A DNA stretch of 64,000 bases from Leptospira vanthielii serovar Holland str. Waz Holland = ATCC 700522 (lineage in GTDB: Bacteria > Spirochaetota > Leptospiria > Leptospirales > Leptospiraceae), in the NCBI RefSeq assembly GCF_000332455.1, contig NZ_AOGY02000051.1:364075-428074 (forward strand). The letters run 5' to 3'. Below the pieces are notes generated by a model. It was not told where the DNA came from, made no database searches, and was given only the letters and a program-made list of their open reading frames with translations. A program made the translations under genes and the position numbers. This document shows positions 9,141-17,850 of the stretch, in pieces (within the stretch, counting starts at the first letter, position 1; each line of letters opens with the position of its first letter).

Positions 9141-10484
9141 ATGAAACTTAGAATTATCGCCAAATACTCGATAGATGGGGAAAAAGACGGAGAGTGCATT
9201 TGGGAAGAAAAACAAGAAAACTTTGGAAGTGTAGAACAAACAACCAAGTTCTCTGGCAAAATTCTTAATGAATTCCAAAAGGACTGGTCACTTTTTGTCG
9301 AAAGAGTTCTTTCCCAAAACTTGAGTAAAGATGAGTTCCTAGCAAAATTGGGAAAAAAATCAGATAGTTTAGAACAAATTGTATTTGGGAAATCCCTTCC
9401 TTTTTGGCGAAATCCTGGATTTCGAGGTTCTATCCAAATTCTCATTGATCCAGAATTTTCGCCTATCCCTTGGGAGATTTTGCGCACCCACAAAGGTTTT
9501 TTGTTCCAAGATAAGGATTACCGCAGAGGAATTCGAATCGAAACCACTCAAAAAGAAAACGGACAAAAAGCCGACGGGATCCTACTTGTCTGTAACCCAG
9601 TAAACCAGAACCTAATTACTACAGTAAATGAAGAATGTAAGATTTTATACCCCATCCTTGAAAAAAAACTCAAACTCCGTATTCTAAAAGAGAATCATCT
9701 AACGAGAATCAGGTTCATAGAGGAAACCAATTCAGTAAAGTATCTCCACTATGTTGGGCATACGGAAAAACGAGGTATTCCTGTCGGAGAAAATGATTTT
9801 TTAAATTCGAAAGATCTTTCTGCACATTCTTTTTCAAACCTAAACTTAGTTTTTTTTAACAGTTGTTACTCTTCTTTCGATTCTTATGAACAATCAGGAT
9901 TAACTACAGGGTTTTTAAAAGCTGGTGCCAAAGAAGTGATAGGATTTTTATTTCCCGTAGAAACCAATATGGCCAAAGACATTGGGATCAAATTTTGGAA
10001 GTACTTTTTAAAGACAAAAAACTCACACAAGTCTTTAGAAAAAATTAGGAAAACTTTATACAATGGGTCAGCAAAAGAAATAGTAACAGCTATTAGTTTG
10101 GTTCACTTTTCTACACAAAACCCAACCTCACAATCCAGACGGATCCTAGGCATAACATTTGTTTTGTTATTTTTATTTTTTTTCATTGTGTTTTCAAGAG
10201 GTAAGAAAGAACCTATCAGGGTAGAGAGTTTCGATATTTCTGAACCAAGAAACGTTTTACAAAAAAAACAGAGAACTTCGACAGTTATTCCCAAAGACCC
10301 TGTTCTGGATAAAATCTCCCGTTTAAAAAATTCAGAATTCCGCACAATGGCGACATCCTTTTTAACGACAAAACACGAATTACTAGACGATTCGCAAAAG
10401 AGAGAGTTGTTAGATTCTATTTTTTCAAAAGATATATCCGAAGAAAAAATGTATTACGAATTCAAAACCAGGAGTGGATTTTGA
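9141..10484 (+). CDS. CHAT-domain caspase-like protease with C-terminal membrane anchor
   Basis: The central domain shows a CHAT peptidase core: residues about 100-115 read ILIDPEFSPIPWEIL, the His box is HYVGH (His at about 207), and the Cys box is FFNSCYSS (Cys at about 242), followed by GLTTGFLKAGAKEVIG. Thus the catalytic His-Cys pair is present. A single hydrophobic segment at about residues 335-353 is followed by a charged 95-residue tail. The CHAT domain is thus probably cytoplasmic and tethered. The gene is followed, with overlapping stops and starts, by an exported helical protein, an ECF sigma factor and a small protein. Proteolytic control of the sigma factor is an inference. Confidence 0.85.
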   Translation: MKLRIIAKYSIDGEKDGECIWEEKQENFGSVEQTTKFSGKILNEFQKDWSLFVERVLSQNLSKDEFLAKLGKKSDSLEQIVFGKSLPFWRNPGFRGSIQILIDPEFSPIPWEILRTHKGFLFQDKDYRRGIRIETTQKENGQKADGILLVCNPVNQNLITTVNEECKILYPILEKKLKLRILKENHLTRIRFIEETNSVKYLHYVGHTEKRGIPVGENDFLNSKDLSAHSFSNLNLVFFNSCYSSFDSYEQSGLTTGFLKAGAKEVIGFLFPVETNMAKDIGIKFWKYFLKTKNSHKSLEKIRKTLYNGSAKEIVTAISLVHFSTQNPTSQSRRILGITFVLLFLFFFIVFSRGKKEPIRVESFDISEPRNVLQKKQRTSTVIPKDPVLDKISRLKNSEFRTMATSFLTTKHELLDDSQKRELLDSIFSKDISEEKMYYEFKTRSGF

Positions 10485-11509
10485 AGTCTCTCCCGAAAAC
10501 TTTTATTTTACTGCTTTTTATCTCCTTTCCTCTGCTTGCAGAATGGTTTCCTAAGTCCAAATCCTTTGATGAAATATGGAATACATTCGACTCGAACCAA
10601 AACCTATTCAGCCAAGCCTATGGAGTGCAAACTCGGGATATAATTCGAACAGAAACTGCCGCAGAAGTACAAGATTTTTTATACTATTGGAAGATTTGTA
10701 ATCAATCGGAGATCAAAGACCTAACTGAAATTCTACGGTATATTTCATTTTATGATGCCATTCTCATAGTAAGGCAATGTTCAGAAGCAAACAAAGATGA
10801 AGTAACACAGTTAGAAAAACAGACGAAGAAAAAAATCTTTGATTTAATTGTGTTACCCAAATTTGAAATTCTAGAGTCAGAAATAACAAATGAAGAACTT
10901 ATTCCACTCGTTTCAGAACTAAGAAAGGAATGGGAAAAAACTATATACGTATTCTCTAATTTATATAAATCTCAGGAAGTTTTGCTACTAGGGAAAGAGA
11001 AGGAATACACACTGGCAATCAACCGAGTTTTGTATTCAGAAATGCCGGAAACCAGAAGGAAAACATTAATCCTTCGACTTTTGCAGGATATGAAACAACA
11101 GAACAAAAACACTTATCAATTGTTTTATTATTCAAAACAAAATCCTTGGTCTGTATCTAATCTAAATGAGGAAAACTCTGAGTCAAAAAAATTCTATTTA
11201 TCCTTACTCGACGAATGGAAGTTAGATCCCGATTTTGACCTAGAGAATCTACCTTCGTTAAAAGAATTCCATACTTGTTTAGAAGAAATTCCAATTACAA
11301 ACCAGAAAATTCGTTTATTAGGATTTTTTGGTTTTTTCAGTGACTACGGCCGTTTCACTACAAAAGACCAAACATCTTTTTCACAAGCAAACCAAACTCG
11401 TGTTCGGTTTATTCGGCAAACTCTTTTCCGTTCGCATCATTTTCAAAAAAGATTAGAAAATGTACTGACATCTTGTAAAAATTCCGTCCAATTCGTAAAA
11501 GAACTATGA
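10481..11509 (+). CDS. Exported helical protein of the CHAT/sigma operon
   Basis: The family is not recognised. The 342 residues begin with a clear signal peptide (KTFILLLFISFPLLAEWF), and the rest is helix-rich with many charged residues and no cysteine lipobox. The start is a TTG overlapping the TGA of the CHAT gene (TTGA), and the end overlaps the ECF sigma start (ATGA), so all three are translationally coupled. Because it is exported while the sigma factor is cytoplasmic, a sensor role for the periplasmic side of the module is plausible but not shown. Confidence 0.75.
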   Translation: MKSLPKTFILLLFISFPLLAEWFPKSKSFDEIWNTFDSNQNLFSQAYGVQTRDIIRTETAAEVQDFLYYWKICNQSEIKDLTEILRYISFYDAILIVRQCSEANKDEVTQLEKQTKKKIFDLIVLPKFEILESEITNEELIPLVSELRKEWEKTIYVFSNLYKSQEVLLLGKEKEYTLAINRVLYSEMPETRRKTLILRLLQDMKQQNKNTYQLFYYSKQNPWSVSNLNEENSESKKFYLSLLDEWKLDPDFDLENLPSLKEFHTCLEEIPITNQKIRLLGFFGFFSDYGRFTTKDQTSFSQANQTRVRFIRQTLFRSHHFQKRLENVLTSCKNSVQFVKEL

Positions 11510-12075
11510 GTGATGAGATTCGGAAGTTAATCGACAACTGCCTTCTAGGAGAACGTACTGCTTGGCAAGAGTTGATTCGAAAATTCCACAGACTCATTGT
11601 TGGTACTTGTGCGCACTATGTTCCCAGGGACGAAGTCACTGATACCTCACAACAGGTGTATCTAAAACTTACAGAAAACGATTACCACCTCCTGCGAAAA
11701 TTTAAAGGAGATAGCCTTCCTGCATTTATTATCTATTTAAGTGAAATTTCCAAAAATATAAGTATGTCTCAGACAAGATCCATTCGTCGGTATGAGTATC
11801 GAGAGGGAATTTCTTTGGATTTGAGCATCGATATTTTAGATGATAGACAGAACCAAGAAGATGTCTTTTTTGCATGGGAAGAGAAACGAGAGTTTTACGA
11901 CCTCATAGAAGGATTAGATGAGGCTCATAAAGAAATTCTCATCCTACGTTTGAAAGGATACAAATTCAAAGAAATTGCCGAAATCCTGGATGTTCCACTA
12001 GGAACGGTCCTCGCAAGGGCCAATCGGGCGAAAGAAAAGATAAAAAAAATCCTTACAAAGGAAATAAAGCCTTAG
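11506..12075 (+). CDS. ECF-type RNA polymerase sigma factor
   Basis: The 189-residue protein has sigma region 2 at about residues 10-90 (AWQELIRKFHRLI, DVSQ-like DTSQQVYLKL, FIIYLSEISKNI) and region 4 at about 125-185 (LDEAHKEILILRLKGYKFKE, then IAEILDVPLGTVLARANRAK), with no region 3, typical of extracytoplasmic-function sigma factors. It directs RNA polymerase to specific promoters. The coupled upstream genes encode an exported protein and a CHAT protease, and no classical zinc anti-sigma factor is present, so one of the operon partners may hold that role. Confidence 0.93.
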   Translation: MSDEIRKLIDNCLLGERTAWQELIRKFHRLIVGTCAHYVPRDEVTDTSQQVYLKLTENDYHLLRKFKGDSLPAFIIYLSEISKNISMSQTRSIRRYEYREGISLDLSIDILDDRQNQEDVFFAWEEKREFYDLIEGLDEAHKEILILRLKGYKFKEIAEILDVPLGTVLARANRAKEKIKKILTKEIKP

Positions 12076-12093
12076 CGGGGGGAAATAAATACT

Positions 12094-12627
12094 ATGGAAC
12101 CAAAAGATCCGAATGAATTTATGAACCGACTCAAATTAAAAGAAGCGCTATACCTCATGTCCCAAGGGGAAGATGCGGACTCACCTACAGTCGATCGGAT
12201 TTTAAAAACCGTTCTCCCTGAGTCGAGTTCCACCATTCAAATCTACTTACAATTGATCAAAGACCAGCTAAAGTTCATCACGAGCGATCTGGTAGAGATG
12301 CTTCTTTCCCCAGACCTAGCCTTCCGTGGGGCGGGAAATACTACCGGTGGCGCTTTTCGTGTCCACAGGCAAGTGGGTGGGCGTGATTTCGACTTCATTT
12401 TCCAACCCAATGCCGAGAAAAACCAAGTTTACCTGTCGGTTGAGGCTTCCCATTGTGAACGCCTATCGGCCAAACTGTTTTTAGACGGGGCCCCTGTGGA
12501 GACCTTACCGAAACTAGGATCCCATTCCATGTTCGATTCTCCCATCACTCTGGATTCCAGTCCAGAGCTTGCGATTTTTGAATCCGGCAGAGAGATCGGC
12601 CGGTATCATTTTATGTTACAATCGTAA
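12094..12627 (+). CDS. Small protein downstream of the ECF sigma factor; anti-sigma or effector candidate
   Basis: The family is not recognised. The 177 residues have a helical N-terminal half (FMNRLKLKEALYLM, STIQIYLQLIKDQLKFI) and a beta-rich C-terminal half (DFDFIFQPN, QVYLSVEASHCERL, AKLFLDGAPVETL, LAIFESGREIGRY) that looks like a small beta sandwich. There is no signal or membrane segment. It starts 18 bases after the sigma gene behind a G-rich site and is the last gene of the operon. A two-domain cytoplasmic protein next to a sigma factor and protease could be the cleaved regulator (inference). Confidence 0.7.
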   Translation: MEPKDPNEFMNRLKLKEALYLMSQGEDADSPTVDRILKTVLPESSSTIQIYLQLIKDQLKFITSDLVEMLLSPDLAFRGAGNTTGGAFRVHRQVGGRDFDFIFQPNAEKNQVYLSVEASHCERLSAKLFLDGAPVETLPKLGSHSMFDSPITLDSSPELAIFESGREIGRYHFMLQS

Positions 12628-12685
12628 TTTTTTTCGAACGAGATGCAATAAAGTCTCAGTTTGTAGTCATTAATTGTGTGAGAAA

Positions 12686-12703
12686 CGTTCCTGATTTTAG
12701 GAA
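12686..12703 (+). terminator. Weak hairpin after the CHAT/sigma operon
   Basis: GTTCCT and AGGAAC form a 6-bp stem around a GATTTT loop, followed by a pyrimidine-rich stretch (ctactttctttt). It lies 59 bases after the operon's last stop codon. The uridine run is broken, so it is a possible but weak terminator. Confidence 0.4.
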
Positions 12704-12738
12704 CCTACTTTCTTTTCCAAACTAGTTCACACTTCAAA

Positions 12739-12767
12739 ATCCCGGCGAAAGTCGGGATTCTTTTTTA
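12739..12767 (+). terminator. Intrinsic terminator between the sigma operon and ychF
   Basis: A perfect 7-bp stem AATCCCG/CGGGATT with an 8-base loop is followed by CTTTTTT on the plus strand. On the minus strand the same hairpin is followed by TTTT, so it could serve both converging transcripts. The plus-strand T run overlaps the ychF stop codon. Confidence 0.8.
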
Positions 12768-13862
12768 AGCGTTCACTCGGAAGTAAATGACATCCCCGTC
12801 TTGGACAATGTATTCTTTCCCTTCCACTCGGAGTTTCCCTTCATCTTTGACCTTGGTTGCATCCCCTGTCCGGTCAATGTCTTCGTAACGTAAGACCTCA
12901 GCTCGGATGTACCCTTTTTCAAAATCGGAATGGATAACACTTGCAGCCACAGGTCCCGTACTTCCCTGGTGGGTGGTCCAAGCTCTCACTTCTTCCACAC
13001 CCGCAGTAAAGAAGGTCAAAAGCCCCAGGAGTTTGTAAGAGGCACGAATCATTCTAGATAGTCCTGATTCCTTTTCACCGATTTCTTCTAAAAAGGCAAT
13101 TTGGTCTTCTTTTTCGAGTCCTGAAATTTCTTCTTCAAACCGACCACATAACACAACAACAGGTGCTCCCTCTTTGGTAGCAAAGTCGACGATGATTTTA
13201 ACCAGTGGGTTTTCAGTCGTTTTTACATCGGTATCTAAAATATTTGCCACATATAACACTGGTTTAATGGTAATGAGATTGAATTTTTTGGCAATTTTTT
13301 GTTCTTCTTCGCCAAGTTCCACGGTAGAAGCACGATTTCCTTTTTTTAGGGCATCTAGGATTTTATCCATAACTGCTAAAATTTCGGTAGCTTCTTTGTT
13401 TCCGGTTTTGGCAGTTTTTGCGACGCGTTGTTGTTGTTTTTCTAAACTGTCTAAATCGGCAAGGATAAGTTCATAATTAATGACAGTGATGTCTTCGATA
13501 GGATCGACCTTACCGTGAACATGTGTTATGTTTTCGTCTTGGAAGGCACGAACCACGTGGCAAATGGCATCCACTTCCCGGATATGAGATAAAAACTGGT
13601 TTCCAAGGCCTTCACCCTGGCTTGCCCCTTTTACAAGGCCTGCAATGTCTACAAACTCGATCATTGTGGGGACCGTTCGTTTGGGTTTGTAAACTTCAGC
13701 TAAACGGTTTAGTCTCTCATCTGGAACTTCTACCACACCGGTGTTGGGTTCTATTGTACAAAACGGATAGTTGGCAGCTTGCGCTCCTGCCTTAGTGAGT
13801 GCATTAAAAATAGTCGACTTACCGACGTTCGGGAGACCTACAATTCCACAATTCAAAGCCAT
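12765..13862 (-). CDS. ychF: Redox-regulated ATPase/GTPase YchF (OLA1 family)
   Basis: The 365-residue protein has the full YchF layout: G1 [14 protein letters not shown] at the N terminus, the insertion [11 protein letters not shown]3 [17 protein letters not shown], a coiled-coil insertion in the middle ([14 protein letters not shown]), and the C-terminal TGS domain ([46 protein letters not shown]). YchF associates with ribosomes and prefers ATP. It is probably monocistronic, ending in the shared terminator. The length is typical. Confidence 0.97.
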   Translation of the reverse strand: MALNCGIVGLPNVGKSTIFNALTKAGAQAANYPFCTIEPNTGVVEVPDERLNRLAEVYKPKRTVPTMIEFVDIAGLVKGASQGEGLGNQFLSHIREVDAICHVVRAFQDENITHVHGKVDPIEDITVINYELILADLDSLEKQQQRVAKTAKTGNKEATEILAVMDKILDALKKGNRASTVELGEEEQKIAKKFNLITIKPVLYVANILDTDVKTTENPLVKIIVDFATKEGAPVVVLCGRFEEEISGLEKEDQIAFLEEIGEKESGLSRMIRASYKLLGLLTFFTAGVEEVRAWTTHQGSTGPVAASVIHSDFEKGYIRAEVLRYEDIDRTGDATKVKDEGKLRVEGKEYIVQDGDVIYFRVNA

Positions 13863-13910
13863 ACGGATAGGTTTTTATCCAGAGACCGTAAGACAAGGAA
13901 AATTGCTCTC

Positions 13911-14402
13911 CTAGTTTTGAAATCCGGTCTCGAGATATACGGAAGTTAAATAGAAAATGGATGTGAGAATCACAACCAAATATCCCATAGAGTAAATTTT
14001 CCCGATTCGTTTCCAAGGATAACGGTCATACAAATGAAGGTTCATAGTGATAAACTCAGGTGTAGGATCTGGTGGCAGGACATCTTCCCTGCCGGACTTT
14101 CTCCAAACGAGTTGTCTTTCTGGCAAACCCAATTGGAAAAACTCTGCCGACTTTCCTTCTGTAAAAACAGCCAAAAGGAGAGTTGGGATTTCGAAGTACT
14201 TAAATGTAATGATTCCAGAAAAACTGGTGAGGATGGCTAGATAGTTGATCACAACAATGAGAGGGCTTGCCGTATAACTCGAACTAAACAACAAATACAA
14301 ATAAACGATAAGAAAAAATATCGAAACATATTTGGCGATCCGAGAAAGGATCTTATATAATTTTTGCTCTTTTAAAAAATGATGGAAAACTTCGTTTTTC
14401 AT
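13911..14402 (-). CDS. Small integral membrane protein of unknown function
   Basis: Starting at the ATG at 14402 (MKNEVFHHFLK) gives 163 residues with hydrophobic segments at about 22-40 (IFFLIVYLYLLF), 45-65 (PLIVVINYLAILTSF) and 138-158 (MGYLVVILTSIFYL). Its ATG overlaps the TGA of the pseudouridine synthase gene (ATGA), so the two are coupled. Family and function are unknown. Confidence 0.75.
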   Translation of the reverse strand: MKNEVFHHFLKEQKLYKILSRIAKYVSIFFLIVYLYLLFSSSYTASPLIVVINYLAILTSFSGIITFKYFEIPTLLLAVFTEGKSAEFFQLGLPERQLVWRKSGREDVLPPDPTPEFITMNLHLYDRYPWKRIGKIYSMGYLVVILTSIFYLTSVYLETGFQN

Positions 14403-15130
14403 TCTGTTTTGTTTGGGACGGAAAGTGGTTTCCCCACACGGTCTAAAAATTCCTTTGGGATTTCCGTCTCCACCCACTGTTTTTGACCTTGGAAGTCGGT
14501 AAAGCACAATCGAAAGGAATGTAAATACATTCGTTTTTCTTCAGTCTCAGTTTTTGAATTTGAATAGACCTGATCTCCAAGAACTGGATGCCCAAGTTCA
14601 CGAAGCATAACACGAATTTGGTGCCTCCTACCAGTTAGAATTTTGGCAAGTCCAAAAGAACATTTTTTTTCTGGGTGCTGCGAGAGGATGGTAAATTCCG
14701 TGATGGCTTTTTTTCCTCCACTCCAAACCATTTGAACTTCTTTGTTACCATCTTTTAAAAAACATTCGAAACGTTTCTCTTTCCAATCGGGAACACCGGA
14801 ACATAAAAAAATATATTCTTTCTCGGCATTCATTAATAATGAATCGATTTCTTTATTTTTATCAGGAGTTTTTCCAAGTAGAACAATTCCACTCGTTCCC
14901 AAATCCAACCGGTTGGCCGTCCGTAATTCAGGGAAATTGAGATACCCGGCAAGAAGTCTTGTGAAGTCTTTTCGGTTTGGGTCTTTGGTTTCATGGACAG
15001 GAAGACCGGCTGGTTTTTCTGCGAGTAAAAACTCATCACATTCATACAGAATGTTGGTGGTGAATCCACCTTTTAAGCGAATCTCTCTACGCGGAGACTT
15101 CAATCCAAAGACCACTGAGACTACGGACAT
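14399..15130 (-). CDS. RluA-family RNA pseudouridine synthase
   Basis: The 243-residue protein has the RluA-type catalytic domain: LLAEKPAGLPVH, the active-site block ANRLDLGTSGIVLLGK with the catalytic Asp, then ITEFTILSQHPEK and TGRRHQIRVMLRELGHPVLGDQVY. The usual HRLD is NRLD here, but the Asp is kept. It isomerises uridine in rRNA or tRNA; the target cannot be told from sequence. No S4 domain is visible. Its first 44 bases overlap the end of the DUF2797 gene, and its end is coupled to a small membrane protein. Confidence 0.9.
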   Translation of the reverse strand: MSVVSVVFGLKSPRREIRLKGGFTTNILYECDEFLLAEKPAGLPVHETKDPNRKDFTRLLAGYLNFPELRTANRLDLGTSGIVLLGKTPDKNKEIDSLLMNAEKEYIFLCSGVPDWKEKRFECFLKDGNKEVQMVWSGGKKAITEFTILSQHPEKKCSFGLAKILTGRRHQIRVMLRELGHPVLGDQVYSNSKTETEEKRMYLHSFRLCFTDFQGQKQWVETEIPKEFLDRVGKPLSVPNKTE

Positions 15131-15959
15131 TGATCACTCCCGACTGAAACAAAAGATACTGTCCTTTGATTCCCACAAGGGTATCGGTGATGGGAGTTTC
15201 TTTGGTCAGTTTGAGGGATTTGATTTTACCAGGATAGGAATCGATGGGATATGAAATTTCTATGATTTCCTTTAGATCCAAACGGTTCCAAACAAGTTTG
15301 GATTTGCTATCAGGAGGAGAAAGGAATTCGTTTTTTTCCAAATGGTTTAAAAACTTACCAGCTTCCCGCACCAAATCCATGTCAGGCGGATCACCCGCCA
15401 CCATCTTTTGCCAAGATGTTTTGTCTGGCAAAAACTGACTTAAAAAATGTTCTAAAATGCCTGCATCCCTTCGAGATTCTACTTCTAAAATGGGAATCCC
15501 AAACCTCGCCCCTTGGTCTACCCAACGATTGGATACAGGATTTTCTTTTGTAATTCCTACTTTGAGTCCACTGGAGTTCGCAAAATACACAGTGTGTTTT
15601 TTGAAACAATTTTTGAGGCCCCAGTCGGGTTCTCTGCAAGTTCCTTTGTGGTGGTGGCAGGTTTCTGGTCGCAGTATACAAAGATCGTTTTCGGCTAAGT
15701 TTGTAAAACAGGTAAAACAATGGCCTTGGCTAAAAGACTTCTTTGTTTTTTTCCCACAATGCAGACAACGAATTTCATCATTGGTACTTAGGGTAATTTT
15801 TTTTCCAATCCAAGACTCCACTGGGCTTTCGGAAGTAGATTCAGTTGCTGTTAGATCTTTTTTGTCTACTTGAGAATAGACCGCTGTTTCCCAAAAATAG
15901 GAAACAGGCCTTAGACCTTTGTGCGACATTTTTCTAACATATCCTTGGATCGTTGGCAT
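15087..15959 (-). CDS. DUF2797 family protein with zinc-finger-like cysteines
   Basis: The 290-residue protein matches the DUF2797 pattern. It has a CLHCGKKTKKSF knuckle and a second pair (GHCFTCF), then CILRPETCHHHKGTCREPDWG, HTVYFANSSGLKVGITKE, RWVDQGARFGIPI and a C-terminal beta domain that includes IGIKGQYLLF-like strands. The knuckles suggest zinc binding, and the middle block resembles a GIY-YIG-like arrangement (VYFANSSGLKVGIT), which may point to nucleic-acid work. The function is not established. It overlaps the pseudouridine synthase gene, so a shared RNA-related role is possible. Confidence 0.8.
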   Translation of the reverse strand: MPTIQGYVRKMSHKGLRPVSYFWETAVYSQVDKKDLTATESTSESPVESWIGKKITLSTNDEIRCLHCGKKTKKSFSQGHCFTCFTNLAENDLCILRPETCHHHKGTCREPDWGLKNCFKKHTVYFANSSGLKVGITKENPVSNRWVDQGARFGIPILEVESRRDAGILEHFLSQFLPDKTSWQKMVAGDPPDMDLVREAGKFLNHLEKNEFLSPPDSKSKLVWNRLDLKEIIEISYPIDSYPGKIKSLKLTKETPITDTLVGIKGQYLLFQSGVINVRSLSGLWIEVSA

Positions 15960-15962
15960 AAT

Positions 15963-16556
15963 TTAGAAGGAATACTCTTTTACTTCTTCAGGAAAATAGT
16001 CCTTGTTTACATTCACAAAAAGTAAACCAACAAGGCTTGGAATCGGAGTGGACGAATCCCATTTAAAAATAACGAGAGTTTGGCGAAAAAGGTAATGAGA
16101 AATTTGCCCTTTTGGCCCGTAAAAAAGTTTCAATTGGTCTTCTCCTTCACCAAGAAAAACCACCTTTCCATTCAGGTTTGGCGACTTTTGTTTGATGAGT
16201 TTGATGATGACCTTTCCACCAGGATATACATCTTCCGGATCCGATGCTTCTGTTGCCTCTCCTGCACTCACTCCAGAACTCGGAGCCACTTCGAGTGTGG
16301 TTCCTTCATAGTCCAAATAGTTACAAGGGAAGTCTCCCGGCATACTTGGAAAATTTTCAGAACAAGGAGTGTAAACCGATTCCCTTTCTTCAGCCTCTCC
16401 GTAGGTAACGAGAAGTGTAGAGCGAATGGTAGCAAAGGCCACTGATTTCAAAGCCTTGGCTGTTTTGTTTTTCGGAACTGTTTTTAATTCCTTTTCAGAA
16501 GCAAATACTGTGAGCGTAAAAAGAAAAATAGAAAATATAAATAGAATCCGTTTCAT
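15963..16556 (-). CDS. Exported protein of unknown function
   Basis: The ATG at 16556 is preferred because it starts a clean signal peptide (MKRILFIFSIFLFTLTVFAS) and follows GAGGTTAGG. The mature part of about 178 residues has a run of short beta-like strands (VIIKLIKQKS, GKVVFLGEGEDQLKLFYG, HYLFRQTLVIFKW) and a pair of cysteines (CSENFPSMPGDFPCNY). No family is recognised. It lies seven bases after the NamZ-like gene and four before the DUF2797 gene, so all are probably co-transcribed. Confidence 0.75.
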   Translation of the reverse strand: MKRILFIFSIFLFTLTVFASEKELKTVPKNKTAKALKSVAFATIRSTLLVTYGEAEERESVYTPCSENFPSMPGDFPCNYLDYEGTTLEVAPSSGVSAGEATEASDPEDVYPGGKVIIKLIKQKSPNLNGKVVFLGEGEDQLKLFYGPKGQISHYLFRQTLVIFKWDSSTPIPSLVGLLFVNVNKDYFPEEVKEYSF

Positions 16557-16563
16557 CCTAACC

Positions 16564-17808
16564 TCAATACAACAAATAAGGCTCAATTTTTTTGCCTTCA
16601 TTTTCTTCTTCTGATAAATAAGTTTTATGGAAGTCAGAAAAACTTTTTCCTTCATTGATAGAAGTTCGGAAATGGTCGTTCCCCCAAAGTTGGTCTACCC
16701 AATGGTTTGAGGCACCCTTACTCCACTTAAAATCATTGGGATAGGTTTCTTTCATAAGCCGTATCAAATCATAAGCCAGTTGGATGGGATCATAGTCCGG
16801 CCGAACCAAATTCATTCGTAGGCCTGAGCAGATTTTACCTTTATGGGGACCAAAGGTGGGTTTAAAATACACAGGAGAAAAATAATAGGATTTCGATCCA
16901 ATACTCGCAAGTTTACTCGCAAGTTCCTCTGGGTTTGTCATCCAAGGAGCTCCGAAATAAACAAAGGGAGCTTGGGTTCCCCGACCCACAGAGACATTCA
17001 CTCCCTCAAGTAAAACTAAGGAAAGGTAGTTTCTTGCAGAGTCCACCATAGGTAAGTTTGGTGAAGGAGTGGTCCAAGGAATTCCCGTATCTTCAAAATA
17101 CATTCCCCGGCGATATCCTTCTACCGGAACGATAAGAACATCTACACTGTCTTTTAAATATTCCTTATTATAAAACCTTGTGGCCTCACCGATGGTCATC
17201 CCCGTGATGAGAAGAGAGGGAAACTCTCCTGCGAAATTCAAATTACGAGGATTCATTTTTTCACCCATAGGAGGAAGGTGCATCGCCACATGGATATGAT
17301 CGAGAACAATGAGTTTTGTTTTAGTATTCTTCATCGCATCCATCAGGCGCTTTAGAACACTCAAATAAGTATAACAACGCATACCTACATCTTGCACATC
17401 AAAAACTACATAATCGACTTCCTTCACGAGTTCCCGTAATTCCGAATCTTTAATCCGATAGATATGATACAAAGGACGATTAAAAGTAGAGTCCATAGTG
17501 ACAGGGGTTTGACTAAACTCTTCTTCTAACCCAAGAAACCCATGTTCGAGTCCAATCAAATGTTCGAGAGTGATTTTATGTTTTTCTAAGGATGTGATGA
17601 TCTTTTTTGGATTGGTTCCAATTCCCGAAGGATTGGTCGCAAGCATCAATTTTTTTCCCGCCATAGTCGGGAGGACTTTTTCATAAAAAATGTCCGAAGA
17701 CACCCGCAACTTGGAATCATTCGGGTGAACACGAAATTGCGGAACTGTGTTCCCATGGCAAGCAAGGACTAGAAAGCAGAGAGAAAACCTAAAAAAGTAA
17801 TTGGTCAT
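16564..17808 (-). CDS. DUF1343 (NamZ-like exo-beta-N-acetylmuramidase) lipoprotein
   Basis: The preferred start at 17808 gives MTNYFFRFSLCFLVLACHG, a lipoprotein signal with lipobox LVLAC. The body has the DUF1343 landmarks: NPSGIGTN, GLEHGFLG, DVQDVGMRCYTYLSVL, LDHIHVAMH, EGYRRGMYFEDTGIPWT, SPNLPMVDSARNY, EGVNVSVGRGTQAPF and GLRMNLV. Characterised NamZ proteins release terminal MurNAc from peptidoglycan fragments, so this is likely a cell-wall recycling enzyme at the membrane. An upstream in-frame ATG at 17844 would add 12 residues without a better signal. Confidence 0.9.
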   Translation of the reverse strand: MTNYFFRFSLCFLVLACHGNTVPQFRVHPNDSKLRVSSDIFYEKVLPTMAGKKLMLATNPSGIGTNPKKIITSLEKHKITLEHLIGLEHGFLGLEEEFSQTPVTMDSTFNRPLYHIYRIKDSELRELVKEVDYVVFDVQDVGMRCYTYLSVLKRLMDAMKNTKTKLIVLDHIHVAMHLPPMGEKMNPRNLNFAGEFPSLLITGMTIGEATRFYNKEYLKDSVDVLIVPVEGYRRGMYFEDTGIPWTTPSPNLPMVDSARNYLSLVLLEGVNVSVGRGTQAPFVYFGAPWMTNPEELASKLASIGSKSYYFSPVYFKPTFGPHKGKICSGLRMNLVRPDYDPIQLAYDLIRLMKETYPNDFKWSKGASNHWVDQLWGNDHFRTSINEGKSFSDFHKTYLSEEENEGKKIEPYLLY

Positions 17809-17850
17809 GTAAGTATATGTTTCTATAATATAGCAAATCTTCAAGGAGAA

